From assembly GCF_963455295.1 (NCBI RefSeq), contig NZ_OY734020.1:4340001-4404000 (forward strand): a stretch of 64,000 nt of DNA. Reading direction: 5' to 3'. The notes under the pieces were generated by a model. That model made no database searches. It was not told where the DNA came from and saw only the letters and a list, made by a program, of their open reading frames with translations. The position numbers and the translations under genes are program-made. Every line of letters starts with the position of its first letter. Within the stretch, counting starts at the first letter, position 1. The DNA comes from Candidatus Thiodiazotropha sp. CDECU1 (lineage in GTDB: Bacteria > Pseudomonadota > Gammaproteobacteria > Chromatiales > Chromatiaceae). Positions 46,438 to 58,300 of the stretch are shown piece after piece.

Positions 46438-49400
46438 ATGGATAGATATGATGCATTTATCTCCTACAGCCATTCAGAGGATAATAGATTATCTAGAATT
46501 CTCTGCGAACAGTTACAACGTTTTGCCACCTCTTGGAGGCCACTGAATTGGAATAATCCTGTTCATTCTTTGCGAGTGTTCCGCGATGAATCTGCCCTTT
46601 CTGCCGACCCTGCTTTATGGCATTCAATTGAGCAAGCACTCCAGATGTCAGAATGGTTCATCCTTCTTGCGTCAAAAGATGCAGCAACCTCCCCTTGGAT
46701 TAAAAAGGAAATCGATTATTGGCGGGCTAATAAACCAAAACAACGTATACTGTTGGTTCTTTCGCACGGAGAAATTGTATGGAGCAACAATCAAAATGAT
46801 TTCGACTGGAGCGAAACAACCGCACTACCGAGAAATTTAAAAGATTACTTTACTCAGGAACCACTATGGTTGGATCTCAGATGGACTAAAATACAATATA
46901 CATTTGATCGAAAAGACCCAAGATTCCAGGATGCTATAGCTGGCATAGCTTCACCGATACGAGGTGTTCCAAAAGACCAATTGATAGGAGCTGACATTCG
47001 TCAGCACAATAAACTAAACAGATGGCGCAATCTGGCGGTGATCTCGCTGAGCGTTTTACTTATTACAGCAATAGTCGCAGCTGAATTAGCTCGTCAACAA
47101 AGAAACCTTGCGCTCACACGAGAAACTGAAGCAATTACTCAACAAAAAAGGGCTGAGCGGCAGGCTGAGATATCTCTAGCACGACAACTTGCGGCACAAT
47201 CCGTGTTGGTTAGGCTACAGACACCAAAACGAATTGATCTGAGTTTACTACTCGCGGTCGAGTCTATGCATAGGGATCCATCATTTGAAGCCAGACAAGC
47301 GCTTACACAAGCACTCAAATTAACCCCGAAGCGAACAGCTAAATTCAACCATAGATTCGGCTCGTTTGATCCATTCGCCATAGTATACGACCTAACTTAC
47401 AGTCCCGATGGTCAACTACTTGCTAGTGTCAATGAGGATGGCTCGCTTGCTCTTTGGACAGCGGACGGAGATCAGGTCTGGCTACAACCGCTTTCTTCTG
47501 AAAACTTATATGCAATTGCTTTCGATCCAGAGGCTAAAATTCTTGCCGCTGGCGGGAAGGAGGGCCGTGTCTATTTAGTGCAAGTGAAGAGTGGTGAAGT
47601 TCTCGCAGAGCTATCCCATGATGGGCCCATAAACGATCTTGTATTTTCTCCCTCTGGGCATCTACTGGCGACGGGCAGCGATGATGGTACAACTCGACTG
47701 TGGGACGTAACTAGTGGCCGTGAGACAAATCAAAAATCGTTCGGCGAGGGTGATTCAGCAACGGTACATGACCTAGATTTCAGTCCAGACGGCAGGTACC
47801 TTGCAATGATCGTCGAAGGTGGACGGGTTTGCTTGTGGGATATTGATCAGGATGAGGATGCAGGTTGTATGTTCACCAAGGGCTTTGGTTACCACGTTGA
47901 GTTCGACTCGAGAGGAAAGTTGCTGGCTACTGCGAGTGAGAACTTTGCTCTTGTATGGGATCTCAAAAGCAGAGAGTCCATAGGCCCATTCGAGCATTCT
48001 GATTTAGCCAACGATGCCAAAATGGCTCACTTTCTGTATATAGACGACATCGCTTTCCATCCTAATGGACGTTTTCTTGCCACTGCGAGCAGAGATGGAA
48101 CAGTTCGTCTTTGGGATCTGGAAAATGGGCAGGAAGCGCTTAAATTAAATGAATTCGGTCCCGTGGAGAGTATCGATTTCTCCCCAGACGGAAGGCAACT
48201 AGCCACAGCGACCGCTGCGGGAACAGTTCGCATCTGGGAAATTATCAGCGGGAGAGAAATCTACCGTATTTCGGATTTTTTGGATAGCACTGTACAAGCA
48301 TTAAAATTTAGCCCAGACGGTAGCCAGTTAGCTGCGGGCAGCTGGTGGCAAGGTGAAATTGGAGTTTGGTCCCTCCATCCACCGCTAGAAGATTCAAGAC
48401 TCAATCATTCTGATGATGTCGAATTGATAACATTTGATCCCAGTGGCCATTTCTTTGCCACAGCAACTGATGATCATATGATTCATCTTTGGGATGCGAG
48501 GAAGAAAACCAAAATTACCGAGGTTAGACGTTTCCAGCCTAGAAGACTTTTCTTTGATAAGAGCGGTGAATACTTAGCCATTCAATCACTTGCCGAAGGC
48601 TTAGAGGTGTTCAGGATTCAGCCGGGTAGTACAGGCACACTTGTACCGCAGAAATCACCAATCAGTGAGGTTAAAGAGTTAAATCATCTCCTCTTGACGA
48701 GGGGAGATGCTCGCCACATAGAGGTATGGCCAGCCAATGGAAAGCCTGCAATTGTTGAAGCTCTCAGAGAAAATCCGGATGTTGAAGCGTTTGCTCTACA
48801 CTATGAAACTGACACACTAGCAGTTGCCTATAATAATCAAACGTCTGTAGAGATCGGAAGCATATTTGGAGAAAGACAAAGTAATACAATTCAACTCGAG
48901 TCAAGAATATTCAACATGGCTATCAACGACGATGGAGATCGACTGGTTATAATTATAGGCAGCCGCAAACAGGGCGCCGCCCGCTATGGTCCATTTGAAT
49001 ATATGATGGTCCTCGTGAGCCTAGCTGATGGAACAATCATTGATCAATTCGCACTTGGAGAACATCGTATTGCATTACTAGACTTTTTACCTGACGGAAA
49101 ACGTGTACTTGTTGCTGACGATAATTCTCAACTGATCAGCAAGGTTCGAGTGGTTGATACTGATACTAATGGTAAAATAGTCGCTTTAAAGGATGTCAAA
49201 GAAGCTCGCAATATACGTAACTCTCCTGATGGCGAATACATCGCAATAAACGATGATTGGGGGGTCCGAATCTGGAATATAAAAAGCGGCCAAGTAGTTA
49301 CGGAAATTCCTACGTCTGGTCATGTTAAGGATATCAATTTTTCAGCTGACGGACGTTTCCTTGCAACAGCATCGACTAATGATGATCTTACATTATGGAT

Positions 49401-49536
49401 TTGGCACCCAGATCATTTGTTACCGCTAAGCTGTCTGCAACTTAGTCGCAATCTCACAAGAGAAGAATGGAATGATTTCTTACCAAACCAACCTTACAGA
49501 GCTACTTGTGAAAATCTACCTATTCAACCGGATTGA
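46438..49536 (+). CDS. TIR-transmembrane-WD40 protein
   Basis: 1032 residues. TIR domain at 1-150 (DAFISYSHSED, then SEWFILLASKDAATSPWIKKE with the putative NADase glutamate E91), a transmembrane helix at ~198-216, a helical linker (~220-300) with LLLAVESMHRDPSFEARQAL as in other STAND/WD40 effectors, and ~14 WD40 repeats (~310-1020), enough for two propellers. The gene is clearly AT-richer than both neighbours and uses AT-ending codons. No NACHT or ATPase domain is present. Such TIR proteins may be immune effectors or signalling proteins; no partner gene is adjacent. Confidence 0.9.
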   Translation: MDRYDAFISYSHSEDNRLSRILCEQLQRFATSWRPLNWNNPVHSLRVFRDESALSADPALWHSIEQALQMSEWFILLASKDAATSPWIKKEIDYWRANKPKQRILLVLSHGEIVWSNNQNDFDWSETTALPRNLKDYFTQEPLWLDLRWTKIQYTFDRKDPRFQDAIAGIASPIRGVPKDQLIGADIRQHNKLNRWRNLAVISLSVLLITAIVAAELARQQRNLALTRETEAITQQKRAERQAEISLARQLAAQSVLVRLQTPKRIDLSLLLAVESMHRDPSFEARQALTQALKLTPKRTAKFNHRFGSFDPFAIVYDLTYSPDGQLLASVNEDGSLALWTADGDQVWLQPLSSENLYAIAFDPEAKILAAGGKEGRVYLVQVKSGEVLAELSHDGPINDLVFSPSGHLLATGSDDGTTRLWDVTSGRETNQKSFGEGDSATVHDLDFSPDGRYLAMIVEGGRVCLWDIDQDEDAGCMFTKGFGYHVEFDSRGKLLATASENFALVWDLKSRESIGPFEHSDLANDAKMAHFLYIDDIAFHPNGRFLATASRDGTVRLWDLENGQEALKLNEFGPVESIDFSPDGRQLATATAAGTVRIWEIISGREIYRISDFLDSTVQALKFSPDGSQLAAGSWWQGEIGVWSLHPPLEDSRLNHSDDVELITFDPSGHFFATATDDHMIHLWDARKKTKITEVRRFQPRRLFFDKSGEYLAIQSLAEGLEVFRIQPGSTGTLVPQKSPISEVKELNHLLLTRGDARHIEVWPANGKPAIVEALRENPDVEAFALHYETDTLAVAYNNQTSVEIGSIFGERQSNTIQLESRIFNMAINDDGDRLVIIIGSRKQGAARYGPFEYMMVLVSLADGTIIDQFALGEHRIALLDFLPDGKRVLVADDNSQLISKVRVVDTDTNGKIVALKDVKEARNIRNSPDGEYIAINDDWGVRIWNIKSGQVVTEIPTSGHVKDINFSADGRFLATASTNDDLTLWIWHPDHLLPLSCLQLSRNLTREEWNDFLPNQPYRATCENLPIQPD

Positions 49537-49720
49537 GTAAAATTAGGGTATAAATGGAATATATTCCCTTTTAATCAGGCAGGGCTGCAGAGTGTCGTAT
49601 GCACCCCACCGTTGCAAAAATAAAACAAAGCAGCCTATTAATAGAGAAATGATAATTAGATAATTTGTGAGTCCGGCCCGGACCAAACCAGGCCGGCACT
49701 GATAAAGTGATTTTTAAAAT

Positions 49721-51652
49721 TTAGTACTGCCCCAGCCCCATTTCGATATAACCGGTGGGACAGACCTCCTTACAGATATGGCAGCCGACGCACTTGGAAT
49801 AGTCGGTCTCAACGTAACGCCCCATGGCGCGTTCGTTCTTATCTACGCGGTAGACGGCATCCTGCGGGCAGTAGATGACGCAGTTGTCACACTCGAAGCA
49901 GAAACCGCAGCTCATGCAACGCTTGGCCTCGCTGATGGCGGTCTCCTCTTCGAGACCATTGAAACGCTCGATCATGCTTCCCAACACATTGGTGACATTC
50001 ACATCCAGCTCATCCCGTGCATTCAGCGGCTGGTAAGTAAAGTGCCCCGTGAACATGGCATTCGTCTTCACCACATCTGCATCAGCGCGATTCTCGAAGT
50101 TGTGAACAGACCATTTGGCGCTGTTGGTGCCCCAGGTCTCACCATGATTGTACTCTTCCGGTGAAAGATCTTTCTGCGCCAGCTCCTGGAGAAGATCGAA
50201 GTGGTGTCCTTCCACTTTAGGTCGGTCACCGACCGCTTCGCCACGCAAATGGTTGTCTATGCCCTGTACTGCAATAGAGGCTTGGCCGATGGCGGTCGTC
50301 AGCAGGTGGGGATTGACTGCATCGCCAGCCACGAAATGACCGCTCTTTCCTTTCACCTGCATGCGCCGATCGGCATCGATCTGGTTCCAGTCGTTGGCAA
50401 TATCATCGATACCTTCGTAGTCACCGGTCTGTCCAGTGGCCGCGACAATTAAGCTGCACTCGATTTCGAAGGGCTCGCCATTGGCTTCCATCTTGCCGGA
50501 AGACCAGTCCACCGGTTGCACTTTCAAGGCAAAGGCGTGGCCCTGGTCATCCAACATGACCTCAAGGGGTGCCAGGCTGTCATGGACCTCAACCCCCTCG
50601 GCGATACAGGCCTCCAGTTCATGCTTGGTGCAGGGGGCCTTGGCGATGGGCCGGCGATAGACCAACCAGCAATCGGAATCGCTGCGCTTGGCTATCTGTT
50701 CATCGCGCTGGCTGCCGGATCCGTCAAACACGGCCTGCGGGCGCTCCGCGGCATCCAGTTCGGCCACTTCCCCGATACGCTTGGCCACTGCTGCCACATC
50801 CATAGCGGTGTCGCCACCGCCGATCACCAGGATACGACCGTCGAGATACTTCAGAGAACCATCGTTGAAGGCCTTCAGGAAGGTCATCCCGTCCACGCAG
50901 TTGGGGGCCTCGCCACCTTCGACACGCAGCGGCTTGCCCATCACAGTGCCGACACTCCAAAAGATGGCGTGGTAATCTTTCTCCAGCGCATCAACCTTAA
51001 CCTCGCGTCCCACACGGGTGTTCAGTTTCACATCGATACCACCCACATCGAGGATACGCTGGATCTCATGTTCAAGCACATCCCGGGGAATACGGTATCC
51101 GGGAATACCGAACACCATCTGCCCCCCCAGGGCGTTGTGTGCTTCAAAGATGGTGGACCGGTGACCGAGACGACGCAGAAACAACGCCGCTGCCAGGCCG
51201 GCGGGACCACCGCCGATGATGGCCACCCGCTTTCCGGAGTCGGCTTCCGGCTTGCTGAAGGCAAGATCATTCTGGCGTGCCCAATCCCCAATATATTGTT
51301 CAATGGAGTTGATACCGACACAACCGTCCAGGCTGTTACGGTTACATCCCTCCTGGCAGGGCGCCGGGCATACGCGACCCATGATCGACGGGAAGGGATT
51401 GGCCAATGTCATCCGCTCGAAGGCGTGCTGCTGCCAGGGCTTGTCGCCCTCGGGTCTATCCTGTCCGCGCACAATGGATAACCAACCACGAATATCGTGT
51501 CCTGAAGGACAGGCGTTTTGACATGGCGGCGTGCGTTGGATGTAGGTCGGGCAGATGTAAGACTCTCCCTGGCTTACCACATCCCTGTTCCAGTCGTAAG
51601 GTTGGTCGTCACCATCTGCATAACGTCGATATGTCGGGTCGGTATCACTCAT
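49721..51652 (-). CDS. dsrL: DsrL-like NAD(P)H:acceptor oxidoreductase, stand-alone
   Basis: 643 residues, the size of DsrL. N-terminal Fe-S region with CQNACPSG and CPAPCQEGCN (as in glutamate synthase beta subunit), FAD motif GGGPAGLAA (~147), NAD(P)H motif GGGDTAMD (~280), and a C-terminal ferredoxin with CMSCGFCFECDNC...CP and CVGCHICKEVCP. The start YRRYADGDDQPYDWNRDVVSQGESY is typical of DsrL, which links NAD+ reduction to reverse sulfite reductase in sulfur oxidisers. No other dsr gene is in the window, so it is either separate from the dsr cluster or a paralogue. Confidence 0.85.
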   Translation of the reverse strand: MSDTDPTYRRYADGDDQPYDWNRDVVSQGESYICPTYIQRTPPCQNACPSGHDIRGWLSIVRGQDRPEGDKPWQQHAFERMTLANPFPSIMGRVCPAPCQEGCNRNSLDGCVGINSIEQYIGDWARQNDLAFSKPEADSGKRVAIIGGGPAGLAAALFLRRLGHRSTIFEAHNALGGQMVFGIPGYRIPRDVLEHEIQRILDVGGIDVKLNTRVGREVKVDALEKDYHAIFWSVGTVMGKPLRVEGGEAPNCVDGMTFLKAFNDGSLKYLDGRILVIGGGDTAMDVAAVAKRIGEVAELDAAERPQAVFDGSGSQRDEQIAKRSDSDCWLVYRRPIAKAPCTKHELEACIAEGVEVHDSLAPLEVMLDDQGHAFALKVQPVDWSSGKMEANGEPFEIECSLIVAATGQTGDYEGIDDIANDWNQIDADRRMQVKGKSGHFVAGDAVNPHLLTTAIGQASIAVQGIDNHLRGEAVGDRPKVEGHHFDLLQELAQKDLSPEEYNHGETWGTNSAKWSVHNFENRADADVVKTNAMFTGHFTYQPLNARDELDVNVTNVLGSMIERFNGLEEETAISEAKRCMSCGFCFECDNCVIYCPQDAVYRVDKNERAMGRYVETDYSKCVGCHICKEVCPTGYIEMGLGQY

Positions 51653-52302
51653 TCTTCATTCACTCCATGCATAACCGCATTGCCTAAATTGCTCACTCTA
51701 CAATTCCGTCGGAAATTGGTTCACAGTCTACCCGATCAAGTTAAGCATATTTTTTTTAAAAGTGACTTAAAGGGGACGTGTAACCGATCACCTTTTACTA
51801 GATTAATGGTGGAATTGGCAACTCATGCCACACATTTTCTCTAGTCAGAGACAGAAATAATTCGATGTAAATCAGGAATAACTATCCATTCATAAAAAAA
51901 ATCTATAAGGATTTAGGTTCATTAATAATCCAAGAATAATACGTTTGTGATTGGAAAAAATGTCGCTAAAATCGTAGGAGAATCTGCCTCGATAGGCAGA
52001 GTTCAGGAGCATGGACAGGGGGGCGCAAGCCCATTAAGCCTGCCACACCATTCGTGCCTCAATTTTTATGATCTCATCATCTGCGGCCGCCTGGTAGTTT
52101 TAGGACAGAAGGCAGCTGTACGACGCGATATACGCATTATGCGAAATATAAGTCGTTCATGTTTTAGGCATAACGTCTATAAATCAAAGTAAGGAATAGT
52201 TGATAAGGATTACATGACGCAATGGATTGTAAGGGTAATGGTTGGCTTACCACCCTGCATATGAAGCAATGACAACATAATTACCAGGTTGAGAAGCAGC
52301 AG
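51653..52302. other. 650-bp intergenic region before the giant gene
   Basis: AT-rich near 51720-51950, then GC-richer. It contains a hairpin CTGCCTCGATAGGCAG at 51985-52000 followed by a segment with GGGGGGCGCAAGCCC and GCCTGCC that could fold further. I found no protein-coding match and no known riboswitch signature. A small RNA or a decayed element is possible. Confidence 0.3.
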
Positions 52303-55300
52303 ATGCACTGTTTACTACATCTTGCGCCACATGAACTCGCAACCCTGGGATACACGGACCTATCTCTGCTCAGCGAGACAGATGCGTTTCGTATCATTCG
52401 TGCATACACGCATGACAAACAGGCCGTTCTGATCAAGGCCCCTGTTTCCTCTGATCCATCAGCAAAACTCATCCATCAACTCGAGCACGAATTCGCTATA
52501 ACATCCGATCTGAATACGGAATATGTGGTAAGACCGGGCAAAATAGAACGGGGCACAAGCCTGACGGCACTGATACTGGAGGACTGTGCCTGTCAACCGC
52601 TTTCATCGTTGCTGAAAGCTCCCTTGGAAATTGACTACTTCCTAACCCTTGCCATGGGCATCACAACGGCATTGGCGGAGATCCATCGGGGTGGATTGGT
52701 GCATAAGGATATTACACCGGCAAACATCTTTGTCACTGCCGATGGCAGGGTCAAACTTAGCGGTTTCGGGTTTGCCTCAAGACTCTCCCGCGAACGGCCA
52801 ACACTCGCACATCTCCAGGAGATAGCCGGCACGCTTGCCTATATGGCGCCGGAACAGACCGGGCGTATGAACCGTTCTATAGATACCCGTAGCGACCTCT
52901 ACTCCCTGGGGGTTGTTTTCTACCAGATGCTCACCGGACAGCTGCCGTTCAATGCCAGTGATCCTATGGGGTGGGTACACTGCCACATCGCCATCCAGCC
53001 TATATCCCCGCAGCAACAGCTATCGACAATCCCCGCCCCGCTCTCGAAGATTGTCATGAAGCTGCTGGCGAAGGCCGCGGAAGAGCGTTACCAGACCGCC
53101 GAAGGACTGAAGATAGACCTGCAACGCTGTCATGATGAGTGGCTCGAAGGGGAATCCATCGAACCCTTCGAGCTGGGCATGCAGGACATCTGCAACCACC
53201 TGGTGATCCCGGAAAAACTCTACGGGCGAGGGCATGAAGTGAAAAGTCTGCTCAGCGCCGTCGATCGGGTTGTCGACAATGGCAATCTGGAAATACTGCT
53301 GGTATCCGGCTACGCAGGCATCGGCAAGTCGGCGCTGATCAACGAGATACGTCGCTCAATGGTTTCGCCCAAGGTCCTCTATGCCGAAGGTAAATACGAT
53401 CAATTCAAGCGCGATATCCCCTACGCAACCCTTACCCAGGCACTGCAGGCCCTGGTTCGGCATATCTTGGGCAGAGGCAAGGAGGAGATCGCTCAATGGC
53501 GGGATGACCTGAACAATGCGATAAAGCCCAATGCACGGCTCGTCACCGACCTGGTCCCCGACCTGGTCCGCCTGATTGGTGAGCAGCCCGCGGTTGCGAA
53601 GGTTCCCCCCCAGGAGGCCCAGAACCGATTTCACCATGTGATCCGGCGTCTGATAGAGGTTTTCGCACGCCCGGAACACCCCCTGGTGCTGCTTCTCGAC
53701 GACCTGCAGTGGTTAGACAACGCCAGCCTGCAGCTGCTCGAACACCTGTTGACTCAGTCCGGACTTAAACATCTGCTGGTTCTGGGTGCTTACCGCGACA
53801 ACGAGGTCGGCCAAACCCACCCCTTGAGGCGAACCGTCCAGGTGCTAAACAACAGGGAAGTCCGGTTGTCGGAGATCATTCTGAAACCGCTCGCAATCGA
53901 CCACGTCTGCCGACTCATCGTCGACACAATACATACCGATGAAGAACGGGTGCTTCCGCTTGCCGATCTGGTTCTGAAGAAGACGGGTGGAAATCCCTTC
54001 TTTGTTAATCAGTTTTTGACCTCGATGGCGGAAGAAAACCTGCTTGCCTTTGATTCGGAGGCAAAAGAGTGGACATGGAACCTGGACGCGATCCGCGCCA
54101 AGGGCTACTCCGAAAATGTGGTCGATCTGATGCTGCAGAAGTTAGGCGGCTTGCCCGATGAGACGCAGCAGGCTCTCAAGCGGTTGGCCTGTCTGGGAAC
54201 TGATACCGAGATTGATACCCTAGCCGCACTCTCTGATCAATCTGAAACCGCTCTGCATACTGCTTTATGGGGGGCGGTGAAGGTTGGACTGGTTCTACGT
54301 GACAAGGCGAGCTATCGGTTCTTACACGACCGGGTGCAGGAGACCGCCTATGCACTGATTCCTGAGCAGGACCGGCCGCAACTCCATTTAACCATTGGCC
54401 GGCAGCTTGTTTCCAACCCCCCCTCAGGCAAACTCGACGATACTCTTTTCGATGTGGTCAACCACCTCAATCGGGGAGCCGGGTTGATGACAGACCCGGC
54501 TGAGGTAATACAACTTGCAGAGCTCAATGCCGCAGCCGGTAGAAAAGCCCGCTCCTCAATCGCCTATGCGACGGCGCGGGAGCTTTTCTCGATCGCTGCC
54601 GCCATCCTCTCAGAAGACGCGTGGAGCAACCGTTATGATTTTCAGTTCGCCCTATACAGTGACTGGGCGGAGGCCGAATTTCTATGCGGAGATTATGCGC
54701 ATGCAGAATCACTCTTCGAGACGCTTCTGACCCGGGCCGCCAGCGATCTCGATAGGGTAGGTGTGTATATGCTGCGGATGCACTGCTACCCAACCGCCGG
54801 CAGGTTTGACGACGCCCTTGTCGCCGGGATCGAGGCCCTTCGGCTGTTGGGCCAGTCCGTACCGGATGACGCGGGTGCAGTCAGCCAGGCAATTGCGAGC
54901 GAAGCCGAAACCCTAGAGGAATATTTGCAGACACATTCGATTGACGATATGCCGCAGGCCCCCGAAGTGACCGATGTACGGGCCAGAATCATGATTGATC
55001 TGCTCACCGGGATCGCCGGCCCGGCCTATATCGGCAACCGACCCGAGCTGTATCCCCTGTTCGCGTACATGAACCTGAATATAATATTTCAGTACGGGGT
55101 GAGCAAAGAGGCCTGCCATGCCTTCAGCGCCTACGCACTCCTGCAGGCCTCATCACTGGGCGATCTCAATGCGGCCTATGAATCTTCACAGACGGCGATC
55201 AGTCTCAGCGAGCGCTTTGGCGAGTCCGGTGTGCTTGGTTCGGTCCTTTACCTGCATGGCAACCACGTCAATTTCTGGTTGAATCCCTTCAGCTCGGATT

Positions 55301-58300
55301 TCCCGATTCTGGAGCGGGGTTTTAATGCATGTATTGATGGCGGCAATCTCGCCTTTGCGAACTACATCGGTTATTCGATCGTCTGGCAGGCGATCGAGCG
55401 GGGCGACGCGCTTGCAGGGGTACTCGAATTCTCCAATAAGTATACCGGTTTTGCCCAGGATAGCGGCAATGAGCCGATACGTCAGTCCATTGTACTCGAA
55501 CAGCAGTTTGTCAAATGCCTGATGGGAAAGACCGATGGGGCGCTTTCCTTTAGTGATGAAGCCATCGATGAGTCCGCAAGTGCGGCGGTGATCGGCAAAG
55601 GCGGTTTCACCTGTGGACTCGCCTACTACCATAGCCTGAAAATGCTGGTCGCCTACCTGCTGGGGGATGACACGGCAGCGCATTCCCACGCACTCGAAGC
55701 CAGGCAATTGCATTCATCGGTGTTGTCCCAACCGATGCAGGCGATGTTCCACTTTCTGGATGGCTTGGTATTGGCCCGCAGTTGCAATGCCGCTGATGAC
55801 GAACAGCGGGAAAAAACCCTGCAGACTTTAGCTGAACATGCACAAAAACTCGCTTTTTGGGCCGACAACGCCCCGGCCAATTTTGCCTGTAAACATGCGT
55901 TAGTGGCAGCACAGATCGCACTCCTGCAACGAGACACCCTATCGGCCGAGCAACTGTTCGAACGGGCATGTGAGACAGCGCGGACAAACAACTTCATTCA
56001 CTGGCAAGCCATGGCCAGCGAAGCCGCTGCGCGATTTTATGCCGATCGGGGTTTGCAGACTATTGCACGTGCGTATCTGCATGAGGCGCTGGATTGCTAT
56101 GCGCGCTGGGGCGCAAGCGCCAAGGTGCGGCAGTTGCAGCAGCAGCATACCTGGCTGCAACCCATACAAGCATCACCACCGGGTTCATTAAACCACCAAC
56201 TCGATACAGCAGCGCTACTTGAGGCATCGCAAAAGCTGTCAGGCGAGGTTGAACTGGGAAAACTGATCAAGGCTCTGATGACTCTCACGCTTGAGAGTGC
56301 GGGTGCAGACCGGGGTTTGCTGCTGCTTGGGCGGGATAGAGTTTATGAGGTAGAAGTGGAAGCCACTGCCGTTGATGCAGATATTCAGATCAAACAGCTG
56401 CGTACTCCGATCAATCAGATCGAGTGCGCCGAATCTGTTGTCAACAGGGTCATCAACACCCATCAAAATATCCTGATCGATAACACTGCAAATCCTGGTG
56501 AATATTCCACCGACCCTTATTTTCAGCAAATGGATGCAAAATGCATATGTTGCATTCCCTTGCTCAGGCAGGACGAGCTTACCGGTGTGTTGTATCTGGA
56601 AAACAGCCATACGCCGGGCGTCTTCACCCACCAACGGACCGCCGTACTCGACCTGCTCGCAACCCAAGCGGCCATCTCTCTTGAGAACGCCAATCTCTAC
56701 CAGAATATCAAGGAGAGTGAAAACGAGTACCACAACCTTGTGGAAACAGTCCAGGCGGCCATCGTGGTACACACCGCCGACACGCAAATTATCGCCGCAA
56801 ATCCTATGGCGCAAAATCTGCTCGGCCTGAGCGAAGCCCAACTGCTGGGCAAGAACTCCACCGATTCCGACTGGCATTTCCTACGCGAGGACGGCAGCAT
56901 AATGCCGGTGGAGGAGTACCCGGTCAATCAGGTGCTTGCCACAGACCGTGCGCTGCATAACATTATCGTCGGTGTCGATCGTCCGGACAGGGAGGAGCCC
57001 ATGTGGGCCATGGTGAGCGCGCTTCCCGTATTTGACGAGACGCATAGCATCACCCGGGTCATCGTCAGCTTTTCCGATATCACCGAGCGAAAAAAGAGCG
57101 AGCAACAGCTGGTCGCCAGCGAGCAACTCTTCCGCACCCTGGTGGAGAACTCCCCCGATCATATCGCACGTTACGACCTGAACCTGCGTCGGGTCTATAT
57201 CAATCCAGTGCTTGAGAAAACCTTCAAGGTGCCACGAGACCAGGCGCTAAGAAAGACAAGCGAAGTGAGTTCGCCGCTGCTCGATCCCGTAAGCTACATG
57301 GCGAATCTTCGCAAGGTCATCGCGAGCGGAAAAGAGGTTGCCGATCAGATCGCCTACCGCACACCCCAGGATGAAATCCACTGGGCCAGCTGCCGTTTCG
57401 CCCCCGAATTCGATAGCCATGGCAAGGTTCAGTCGGTGCTGGTCATCTCCAACGAGATCACCAAGCAGAAACTTGCTGAATTGGAACAACAGGAACACAC
57501 CCACTTCCTCGAAAGCCTCGACCGGATCAACCGGGTGTTACAGGAAGAGGGCAATATCGAACAGATCATGAACAAGGCCCTGGACGAGGTGCTCGATATA
57601 TTCGCTTGCGACCGGGTCTATCTCCTCTATCCCTGCGACCCGTATTCGTCCTACTGGTCGATACCGATGGAGCGCACCAAACCGGAGTACCCGGGGGTGC
57701 TCGAGTTAGGCATTGATATGCCCATGAACGAACTCGTCGCCTGGGAGGTGAAACTGGTACTCGATACCGAGCATCCAGTACGGGTGGGGCCCGGTACGGA
57801 ATATCCGGTGGCAGAATTCCTGCAAAAAGACTTCAACATCCGCTCCTTCATGGCCATGGCCCTCCACCCCCGGGTGGACAAGCCTTGGCAACTCGGCATC
57901 CATCAATGCTCCTACGACCGCGTCTGGAGCGACCAGGAGCTACGCCTGTTCGAGGAGATCGGCCATCGCATCTCCGACGGGCTGAACGATCTGTTGATTA
58001 CACGCAATCTACGTGAAAACGAGGAGCGCTTTCGCCTGGTCTACGAAAACTCACCCGTATCCATCTGGGAGGAGGACTTCTCAGCCGTCAAGTCACGCTT
58101 GGATGAGCTGACACAGAGTAACGGTGCTGATCTAGAGGCCTATCTCGATGCGCATCCGGAAATCACCAAAGAGCTCGTAGGGCTGGTACGTATCGTCAAT
58201 ATCAACAACGCCACCCTGGAACTCCACGAGGCCGACAGCAAGGAGGCGCTACTCGAAGGCCTGCCAAAGACCTTTATTCCGGAATCTTACGACGCCTTCC

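Noticed and set aside
50516-51481. Long plus-strand open frame opposite dsrL
   Set aside because: Antisense shadow of codon bias in a GC-rich gene; the minus-strand protein has clear cofactor motifs.
51980-52060. Possible cyclic-di-GMP (GEMM) riboswitch
   Set aside because: GGCGCAAGCCC looks superficially like the GACGCAAAGCC core, but the conserved receptor and second stem are absent.
51947-52192. 81-codon open frame in the region before the giant gene
   Set aside because: No ribosome site, no recognised pattern, low-quality composition; more likely non-coding.
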